Shown piece by piece: positions 57,253-64,000 of a stretch of DNA of 64,000 bases. The notes beneath the pieces were generated by a model. It was not told the DNA's origin. It was given only the letters and a program-made list of their open reading frames with translations, and did not search any database. Each line of letters opens with the position of its first letter. Within the stretch, counting starts at the first letter, position 1. The DNA lies in IMG/VR virus record IMGVR_UViG_3300011113_000805, positions 1 through 64,000 of that record. The stretch is one strand, 5' to 3'. The DNA is from a virus. Position numbers and translations under genes: made by a program.

Positions 57253-58383
57253 CTATGCTGCTTCATCCAGTCCATTCAGGGATAACGAAAAATTACCATA
57301 TGGTTGAACCATTATCCCATCATTGATGATTCTGGAAAGAACTCCTGTGTTATCCGCCGGCACATCAACAAAGAGAGCATCATGCACGAGGAAGAGAGGA
57401 TCACAAAGTCCATCGAGTTTTTCTGCCAAGCTTGAGAAACCTAAGAGGCAAACATCAACAGCTGTGGACTGGACCCAATGTGGAATCATTAGTCGAGGCT
57501 CCTCGGGCTCAATGGGCCGGCCATAGCCATTCCTGCCTGGGGTGCTAGTAATGAGCTCCTGCAGCTGCTGAACTCGAAAGTACTCCTTTACGTGACGCTT
57601 CAGTTTCTCCTCAACACCACCAGATGCCCCGGCACCATAGAGAAAGGAGAGAGTTGCAATCTTTGCCTTTGCTCGGCTATAGCCTGATGCCTTGGAAATC
57701 TCCTCATAGACATCTCCTTGTGGGCTCTCACCGACTGCCATCAAGGCCAACCGTGGCTCTAGGGAGACGAAATCAATGCTCATAATGCTTCCACCAGGAT
57801 ATCGGGAGCGAATAATACTACGATGCTTCTTGTTCATTCCGAGGACACGAGGTCCGGAATCGACGCGAAGTCGTCCTGTCTTTGTGTCATGTTTGTAGTG
57901 AATAGGTGAACAGACACTGCCAAACACCGGGAGAAAGGAGTCAATAGGCTCCCCGGCATCAACTAATGACCTTACCTTGACAGTATCAACATGAATAGGT
58001 TCGAGCCTCTCAAGGATCCGGCGACCCTTTGCCAGTGTCTCTAGATAGCCCGTCGCCTCTAGCTCCTCCACTAGTGGAAGTATCTCGCTTCGAAACTGCT
58101 GGATCCTCCTGGCAAGACCACGGGATGTCAAGGCCTGAGACCAGTCAATGTTAGTGTCGGTGCCAAGCCAAGCGCTGTATGCATTCCGGTAGGAGGCAGG
58201 GATAAGTTCTGGCAAGCTTCGACCCCAGGCAGTCACCAAGTCTTCCAAGGAAGCTGCCTTAATGCCTGTTGCACCGAGAAGCCAGGAGTCCTTGTCGGGT
58301 TCTGGTACGGTGTGGGGACGCTGGCGAATGGCAATGCATCGACCGGTACCGGTAGCTTCAGGAAGAAGGGTAATCTCTTGCAT
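57253..58383 (-). CDS. Family-A DNA polymerase, polymerase domain only
   Basis: 376 aa. Motif A MSIDFVSLEPRLALMA (~201-216, Asp present), motif B YSRAKAKIATLSFLYGAGA (~235-253) and motif C FLVHDALFVDVP (~331-342, catalytic Asp; the usual VHDE Glu is Ala). No 3'-5' or 5'-3' exonuclease domain is attached. Much shorter than Pol I (~928 aa) and lacking most of the thumb, so probably a gap-filling or specialised polymerase working beside DnaE. Confidence 0.85.
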   Translation of the reverse strand: MQEITLLPEATGTGRCIAIRQRPHTVPEPDKDSWLLGATGIKAASLEDLVTAWGRSLPELIPASYRNAYSAWLGTDTNIDWSQALTSRGLARRIQQFRSEILPLVEELEATGYLETLAKGRRILERLEPIHVDTVKVRSLVDAGEPIDSFLPVFGSVCSPIHYKHDTKTGRLRVDSGPRVLGMNKKHRSIIRSRYPGGSIMSIDFVSLEPRLALMAVGESPQGDVYEEISKASGYSRAKAKIATLSFLYGAGASGGVEEKLKRHVKEYFRVQQLQELITSTPGRNGYGRPIEPEEPRLMIPHWVQSTAVDVCLLGFSSLAEKLDGLCDPLFLVHDALFVDVPADNTGVLSRIINDGIMVQPYGNFSLSLNGLDEAA

Positions 58384-58420
58384 AGGAGAAGTGTATCAGG
58401 AAATCAGAGGTGTATATTCA

Positions 58421-61400
58421 CTATGCTTGCCACATCTTTGTGACATCGACATCAATGGTTTCCTCCTTAGCTTTGTTTTCATTGATTGCATAAGTCCATT
58501 TTTTTGCCTTGACAATGTCTTTGCCTGACCAAAGATCATTGCTTGAACCGTAATCTATCTCGTAGCATGTTAAGTCGTTTAGTTTGATGGCTTTGAATAT
58601 CTCATGAATGCCTTGACCAGGTTGTGGACCTCTAGAAAATATGATTTGAATTGAATCTGAAGCAAACCAGTTAGGTGGGGCAGCATATGCCTCCTGTATT
58701 TGTGTGACACTCTTTCCGGAGATTCTCCAAATTCGAATTTTTGTTGGTCTTAGTTTTTTACTTTCAGCTAGTCTTGCGGCAAAAGCTTCCTTAAAGGAGC
58801 TTGGCGATGCATAATTTGCAAGAATATTGATTTCTGATCCTGTTATATCAGTAGATTTTGGTACAGGCGGTGCCGACGTCTGTGGGGCCGTTGGGCCATT
58901 TGCTGCGATATCTACAAGCCCCCTCAGGGCCTCAAACTCTCTCTTGACGGAGGAATAAATTCCATATGCACCTGTATGAAGTGTAAATTTAGCAGATGTT
59001 GAAAATTGACCAGGTGACATCTTGTGAGACAGGCCTGTGCAAGCGTAGATATTATCGATCGATGTGCCTGTTCCAAAGTTGATATAGACTGATTGCATAA
59101 AGTGAAGGATCGGACATCCTAAAAGTTCAACCTGAACTTCAGTGCCATTAAGGAGAAGAGGTAGGCCGGCTTCCTTCGAAGCAGCTGGATTTGCCCCTTG
59201 TGCATCTTGTGCTTTAATGATATTAACCGTACTGAGCCTAGCATCATTGATACTGTTGACTGATATAGATTTTACAAGACCTGCTCCGCTACCGTAATGA
59301 ATAACAGGCAAGCTTCTAGACATAAACTCTTGCAACTTTCTTGGACTGTCTGCCCTTAAGAGGCCGGTCAAATTAATTTGATATGCAGCTGTATCACCAT
59401 TAATTGCTGATGAAGAGGTACTAGATGTGGAGGTAACATTTTTTATTACACCTTGCTGGCCCATTTTTGTTATGACATCTTTTCTTTGAGCTGCAATGAT
59501 GTCCGACCTCATGTCTTTCCAGCTTACAACACCAAATAACCTACTTCCAGGTTCAATTGCTGCCAAGTCAATAAATCTGGTGACATCAGACCTACCTGAT
59601 GCTATTGCCTCGGAATAAGTTTCGAATGGGTTTGCCTGGGCATCATTGACATGTATTCTTAAGATTGTTTTCTCCCTATCTGTCTCGTGAGGAATACACT
59701 CTAGTGAAACCCTAAGCCTGGGCTTAATGAACTTCGCATCTTTGATACCTGCATCCGTCAATGCCTTATCATAGGCAGATATTTTTCCATCCTTTAGCTT
59801 TCCATTGTCATCATATAGACTTGAGAAACCATACACAGGATGTGCTATGTCATCGACATGCCTACCAATGAGCTCAATAAAGTTCTTTATACTAATCTTA
59901 GGTCTTTTCTTGAGCATATCCTTAATATCACTTTGAAGCGCATCTGTGTCCAAAGGAAATGCGGCTATTGAAACATCCTTCATAAAGCTAGCTCTTTCAT
60001 TAAACTTATTGAAAATTAGCTGTATTTCATCAAATCTTCCGGTTGTCATTAACGGTTGGCAAGCAAATGCAATGAGTGCTCGAGCAATTGATACTGAGCC
60101 TGTCTTGTATTTTGGATTTTGAAATCCAAGTAGACTCTTATTGAGCCCTGCGCCATTACTTTCTGCTAGCTCCGGAGATGCTAGCACTTCGCTACATGCA
60201 GGAAAGTATTCAGTGCCCTCATTTAGCCTTTTAAAGATATCACCTACGCCGGCATCAGTATCCTTTACAAGGGCACCTTGCTGATCAAAGAGTTTAGTCA
60301 TTTTTTCGCTTAAATTTTTAAGATCTCCAATCTTTGATGTGTTTCCCTTGAGCTTACGTACAACTTCTTTAAGCTCTTTGAGTTTGACATCACTAAGGGC
60401 CAAAAAAGCATCCTCTGATGACACAGCGCCGACAATGGTCTCACCTATAATGGGTTTGATGGAGTCTCCTCCGCCTTTTATGATTTCTCCAATTTCAGCA
60501 ATAGTTTCAGTTAATATTTTACGTGCACCACTCCCGGGTATTGCTGATGTAATGTCGTAGATGTCTAGATCAGATCCTCCCTTCATTGCCAGTGAGAGGT
60601 TAATATTGACCTGGCCAGAATCATCAAAATTAAAGTCGGAATTGACTATAGAATACTTTTCAATTACTCTAAGAGAATCAATAAATTGAGCAAAGACATC
60701 ATCTTGAAGACGACCACCAAAGACTCTCTTACCCTGAAGGCTCCTGTTTTGACTAACTTCAAGATCTGTAGCTAATCTTCCCGAAGATGTGTCTATCGAC
60801 CAGCCATACTCTATTTCCAGCTCTACAGTGCTATAGAACCCAGCCTTGACGAAAGGTGCAACTTCAGAGAGTCGACCTCTATCATGAAGCACCAAACTCA
60901 TCTTTCCTGTCTTGTAAGACATAAATCCACCAGCAGGCGCAACATCGAAGTCCAGGCTTGTCATTGACATTAGAGGCCTGAAGCGATCGACAGGTCTTGC
61001 ACTTCCAAAAAGATCATCATTTCGAATGTCAGGCAGGTCAGAGACCATGGTTTGAGGTGCCGTGAAGAGTTCCATCGATGCAGGTGTTTCACTGCCACCC
61101 GCGCCAAAGATCATTGCATTGATATTAGTATTTTCATCGATAGGTGCTCTTCCTTTAACATATCGTAGCAGGCTCAGGCCCTCTAGGGTTTTTGTATTAC
61201 CACTTACCGATGTTCTTCCTGCACCTCTAATTCTAACATTCACATAAGGAACAGCGCGTGACATGATATGTGCAGGGACCATTGATGAAAATATTGATAT
61301 GCCTGTCACATCACGAACAGCGGTTCCAAATCTAGAATTAAGAATTTCAATAACACTAAGTGTTGTTTTGAACTTCTGAGGGTTTTCAATTGAGTGATAT

Positions 61401-61873
61401 TTTGATGCCTCATTATTGTCCTGTGTTGGTGGAGGTGCTACAGCTTCTTGAATAGAATACACCTTTTCAGCGGTAGTCGTCCATGCCTTATCACCACTGA
61501 TAACACCTGTATCTTTGAGGTTAGTGTAACGATCTGCATCACTTGCAAGAGGCAGCGTAAATCTAATCGCCCTGGGGATGTCTTCTTTTGCAGCATTAGC
61601 AGCTGGATCTGGGGCACCACCAACTTCCTGAAATTCATTTAGAGAATTTAGCAACTCGTGAGTAAATTTCCCACCATTAATGACATCAATCACCGGTGAA
61701 ACAACAGCCTTTAGCGTGTCGATCTTGGCATCACTTCCTGTCAATATTGCCGCCGAAAGTGTCTGACCAGCCAGGATATTGGCAACCAAGTCTTCTGATG
61801 AGTCAATATTGGTGTAATCCCTCAAGGCGCTAATGGCATCGGCGTACTGTTGTCTTCGAGATGTCGCTAGCAT
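58421..61873 (-). CDS. Large virion/baseplate structural protein (1150 aa)
   Basis: ATG overlaps the stop of the LysM gene (TGATG). A long mixed alpha/beta protein without catalytic motifs. Recognisable only by pattern: TSLDFDVAPAGGFMSYKTGK, then TVELEIEYGWSIDTSSGRL, which I associate with phage baseplate or tail structural proteins, and repeated Thr/Ser/Asn-rich loops. Between a LysM baseplate protein and the replication genes, it is the last of the tail cluster. Probably a baseplate wedge or tail-lysin-scaffold component. Confidence 0.72.
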   Translation of the reverse strand: MLATSRRQQYADAISALRDYTNIDSSEDLVANILAGQTLSAAILTGSDAKIDTLKAVVSPVIDVINGGKFTHELLNSLNEFQEVGGAPDPAANAAKEDIPRAIRFTLPLASDADRYTNLKDTGVISGDKAWTTTAEKVYSIQEAVAPPPTQDNNEASKYHSIENPQKFKTTLSVIEILNSRFGTAVRDVTGISIFSSMVPAHIMSRAVPYVNVRIRGAGRTSVSGNTKTLEGLSLLRYVKGRAPIDENTNINAMIFGAGGSETPASMELFTAPQTMVSDLPDIRNDDLFGSARPVDRFRPLMSMTSLDFDVAPAGGFMSYKTGKMSLVLHDRGRLSEVAPFVKAGFYSTVELEIEYGWSIDTSSGRLATDLEVSQNRSLQGKRVFGGRLQDDVFAQFIDSLRVIEKYSIVNSDFNFDDSGQVNINLSLAMKGGSDLDIYDITSAIPGSGARKILTETIAEIGEIIKGGGDSIKPIIGETIVGAVSSEDAFLALSDVKLKELKEVVRKLKGNTSKIGDLKNLSEKMTKLFDQQGALVKDTDAGVGDIFKRLNEGTEYFPACSEVLASPELAESNGAGLNKSLLGFQNPKYKTGSVSIARALIAFACQPLMTTGRFDEIQLIFNKFNERASFMKDVSIAAFPLDTDALQSDIKDMLKKRPKISIKNFIELIGRHVDDIAHPVYGFSSLYDDNGKLKDGKISAYDKALTDAGIKDAKFIKPRLRVSLECIPHETDREKTILRIHVNDAQANPFETYSEAIASGRSDVTRFIDLAAIEPGSRLFGVVSWKDMRSDIIAAQRKDVITKMGQQGVIKNVTSTSSTSSSAINGDTAAYQINLTGLLRADSPRKLQEFMSRSLPVIHYGSGAGLVKSISVNSINDARLSTVNIIKAQDAQGANPAASKEAGLPLLLNGTEVQVELLGCPILHFMQSVYINFGTGTSIDNIYACTGLSHKMSPGQFSTSAKFTLHTGAYGIYSSVKREFEALRGLVDIAANGPTAPQTSAPPVPKSTDITGSEINILANYASPSSFKEAFAARLAESKKLRPTKIRIWRISGKSVTQIQEAYAAPPNWFASDSIQIIFSRGPQPGQGIHEIFKAIKLNDLTCYEIDYGSSNDLWSGKDIVKAKKWTYAINENKAKEETIDVDVTKMWQA

Positions 61874-62157
61874 CAGATGTACCTGCTCACTTGTTCACGG
61901 TTAGGAATGAGGAGTCGAGTTCCAGGAGGCACCTGAAGAGCCCAGCCAATTCCTGAAGCTGAGGCAATAAGCCACCATAGTGTGGCATCTCCATAGGCCT
62001 CACCGGCAATAGAGTCAAGCCTCTCGCCCTCATGTGTCACACGCTCCTGAACTGAGACAAGACCTGATGAAACGGCATCGTAAATAATGCCAGGTGACCT
62101 GGAGGCTCCTCGTGCCTTGCCAAATTCATAGAGAGCCGAGTTGAAGTACCTTCTCAT
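61873..62157 (-). CDS. LysM-type baseplate protein (T4 gp53-like)
   Basis: 94 aa. The C-terminal two thirds is a LysM-like module: VTHEGERLDSIAGEAYGDAT, LWWLIASASGIGWALQVPPG, TRLLIPNREQV. The 'DxIAxxxYGDxTLWWxIAxAN...VPPGTxLxIP' pattern is typical of baseplate/tail LysM proteins such as gp53. It binds between tail hub or wedge components. Confidence 0.85.
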   Translation of the reverse strand: MRRYFNSALYEFGKARGASRSPGIIYDAVSSGLVSVQERVTHEGERLDSIAGEAYGDATLWWLIASASGIGWALQVPPGTRLLIPNREQVSRYI

Positions 62158-62160
62158 AGT

Positions 62161-63981
62161 TTAGGACCTTTTGTTTATTGGTGATGGTGTCAATTGGCTT
62201 GCAGCTTGCACATCTCGATCAAATGCATCAGGCATATGCCTCAAACGAGTAATTCCTCCAACTGGATATGCAACAGAACGAGATGTACCATCCGCTGCAA
62301 GCCCCATTGGAATGTCGTGAATAGGCAGGAATGTGACAGACAGTGTTACCATATTTGGCGCGCGGCTTCCTCTTTCGACTGTCCATGGTGTATCTGTGCT
62401 ACCATATTCAACACCGAGCTGACTGATAAATCCAGCAAGGCCTCGACCACCTGAGCCCTGCTCAAAGGACTTGACAATAGGGTTGTCGTTAGGATCTAGA
62501 AATTTCTGCGTAGGAAATTCCGGAGTATTATTTGTCTCTGCAGGTGGAGCAATAACTTCATCAAGTGTATTGGCATAATTAATGCCAGGAAAGGCAATAA
62601 TATCTTCACTTCCACAAATAATGTAAGGACGATCTTCTGATTCTCCTCTTCTTTGAACTTCAAGTGGGTGATCTAGTTTAACAACAAAGTAAGCTGTAGG
62701 CTCCTGTGATATTCTTTCTCGAGTAGAGTAAGCAACAATTTTTCCTTCGAGTTCATTGTTAATTTTTTCACGATTGCCTCCCTCACGAGCAATTGCAGAG
62801 GCAATATTTAAGTATGCTTTATACTTCCCAGGCTTTACCTTGCAATCTTGAGGCACTATTATCCTGGCAATATTTCCTACTATAACTGACAATAGGTCAT
62901 TATCGACCTCAGAAGAGACAGGTGAGTTTAAGTTACCATCCTGTATCGATGCTATAGTTTCAAGTCCGGACCCTACAGAAACACTAGATGATCCTGTCTT
63001 TCCTGTAATGTCAGAAATATCAGTGTCAATACCTGGTTTCGGATTTTCAAGTGAGACACCTGCAAGTTTTGCGTCTTGCTGATCTAACCCAAAGAGCCTT
63101 CCTAGGGCAAATCGCGAGTAGTTGCTGTGAATGACATCACCGATTCTCACTCTGATGAGTGGTGAGGCCGCAACCGTTTGTGAAAAGGGCTGCGTGAACT
63201 TATTCTTGTCATCACTGACACTCTCGCCCTGGCTCCATTGTGGATAGAGCATATTCACCAACTTGTTAATGGAGTACCACATGTTGTCATGATCCTCAGG
63301 GCTTGTGGCAACAACAGTGAAACTGAAGCTGATAGATCTCGTCGTGTTCTTGTAAGTCTGAATGGGATCCATTCTACCAAATCCATCTGTCGCTGTATAG
63401 TTTGCAGTAAAGCTATCTGACAGCGCCGAGAGGAAGGCATGAAATGAAAGGATCTCATTAGTTCTGACATCATGAAAGTAGAAGGGCATATACTCAGCAT
63501 CTAGAAGGGTCTCGTGATATTCTCTAGTAGCAGGATCAATTCTGCCGGAATCGGCAAAGACTTTTCTTGCCCTAAGACGTCGAAGCGCAGTTGCACCTGA
63601 CTCCTTTCTATCATTGACATGATAATTTGCAAATGCTCTCAACGATTCTTTGGTGACCAACTCAGTCCTAGTATATCCTAAGGAGATGTGAGACCAAGAA
63701 AGTCTCCTGCTTCCCTCTACCTCACGTGAGCGTGAGACACGTGACTGTGCAACATCAAAATAATTGGTACCTAATCCTGCAGGTGCAGGTGTAGCGGCAC
63801 CAGGAACAGTAGTTGTCAATCTTTGATCAGGTTCAGTTGAGGCATCAGCTTCTCGTGCAACACCATTGATAATTCCAAGGCGGGCACAAGTGTCAATAAA
63901 CCTCACAAGTTTCATCTCTCTTATTGCATCAAATATTCCAAGTATGCTGGCTTCTATCTTTGATGAAAATCTCTCCGACAT
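62161..63981 (-). CDS. Virion/baseplate structural protein (606 aa)
   Basis: ATG at 63981 close to the right edge, stop 3 bp before the LysM gene. Residues ~185-270 (ILSFHAFLSALSDSFTANYT, FGRMDPIQTYKNTTRSISFS, WYSINKLVNMLYPQWSQ) match a pattern I recall in large-phage tail or baseplate proteins, a beta-sandwich with 'YKxTxRSISFSF' followed by a helix and 'LYP'. The C terminus has VTLSVTFLPIHDIPMGL. No enzyme motif. Confidence 0.75.
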   Translation of the reverse strand: MSERFSSKIEASILGIFDAIREMKLVRFIDTCARLGIINGVAREADASTEPDQRLTTTVPGAATPAPAGLGTNYFDVAQSRVSRSREVEGSRRLSWSHISLGYTRTELVTKESLRAFANYHVNDRKESGATALRRLRARKVFADSGRIDPATREYHETLLDAEYMPFYFHDVRTNEILSFHAFLSALSDSFTANYTATDGFGRMDPIQTYKNTTRSISFSFTVVATSPEDHDNMWYSINKLVNMLYPQWSQGESVSDDKNKFTQPFSQTVAASPLIRVRIGDVIHSNYSRFALGRLFGLDQQDAKLAGVSLENPKPGIDTDISDITGKTGSSSVSVGSGLETIASIQDGNLNSPVSSEVDNDLLSVIVGNIARIIVPQDCKVKPGKYKAYLNIASAIAREGGNREKINNELEGKIVAYSTRERISQEPTAYFVVKLDHPLEVQRRGESEDRPYIICGSEDIIAFPGINYANTLDEVIAPPAETNNTPEFPTQKFLDPNDNPIVKSFEQGSGGRGLAGFISQLGVEYGSTDTPWTVERGSRAPNMVTLSVTFLPIHDIPMGLAADGTSRSVAYPVGGITRLRHMPDAFDRDVQAASQLTPSPINKRS

Positions 63982-64000
63982 GTAGTAGAGATCACGGGCT

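Overview
The window looks like the interior of a large tailed-phage genome (probably a jumbo or near-jumbo myovirus) rather than a bacterial chromosome. Genes are packed almost end to end, nearly all on the minus strand, with ATGA/TAATG overlaps. Replication, nucleotide-metabolism, sigma-factor, GroEL and baseplate genes are mixed with many short proteins of no known function. No rRNA, tRNA, CRISPR array or integrase was found. Two hints (a GapR/DUF2312-like protein, and B12-dependent RNR with ThyX) would fit an alphaproteobacterial host, but this is only inference.

Layout (transcription mostly runs from high to low coordinates). 58.4-64 kb: virion/baseplate proteins (606-aa structural protein, LysM baseplate protein, 1150-aa structural protein). 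46-58.4 kb: replication and dNTP synthesis (family-A polymerase fragment, gp32-like SSB, RecA, FEN exonuclease, DnaB-type helicase, class II RNR NrdJ broken by inteins and a homing endonuclease, ClpP-like protease). 42-46 kb: canonical ThyX, phosphomannomutase-like HAD protein, Fpg/Nei glycosylase, dUTPase/MazG-like protein. 39-42.3 kb: two fibre-like virion proteins. 36-39 kb: coiled-coil, membrane, J-domain and metalloprotease genes. 31.8-36 kb: a probable base-modification cassette (deoxyribosyltransferase-like, flavin-reductase-like, dTMP-kinase-like, second ThyX-like, glycosyltransferase). 26.9-31.7 kb: DnaE split by a split intein plus an endonuclease. 21-26.9 kb: dCMP deaminase, DHH phosphoesterase, thymidine kinase, homing endonuclease, epimerase and an ADP-ribosyltransferase-like protein. 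12-21 kb: a run of small virion-type proteins. 7.4-12 kb: second FEN, GroEL, sigma factor, GapR-like protein. 1-7.3 kb: GlmS, fatty-acid-hydroxylase-like, Dps-like, pre-toxin-like and tandem ART-LRR genes.

The most interesting signal is a recurring short amphipathic tag, roughly L-x-x-[IL]-[IVL]-[RK]-E, at the N terminus of about a dozen otherwise unrelated proteins. These include a superoxide-dismutase-like protein and ADP-ribosyltransferase-like proteins. By analogy with T4 Alt and the T4 internal proteins, I infer a virion-packaging tag marking a suite of head cargo or effector proteins. Second come two 'fractured' genes (dnaE and nrdJ), each split by a trans-splicing intein with an endonuclease gene lodged between the halves. 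Third is a sigma factor whose C-terminal DNA-binding segment seems to be encoded by the next, translationally coupled ORF.

Several good sigma70-like promoters (TTGAAA/ATGACA, 16-18 bp, TATAAT) and perfect-stem terminators divide the minus-strand run into transcription units. At least two promoters would give leaderless mRNAs. All functional calls were made by eye from translated sequence; no database search was run.
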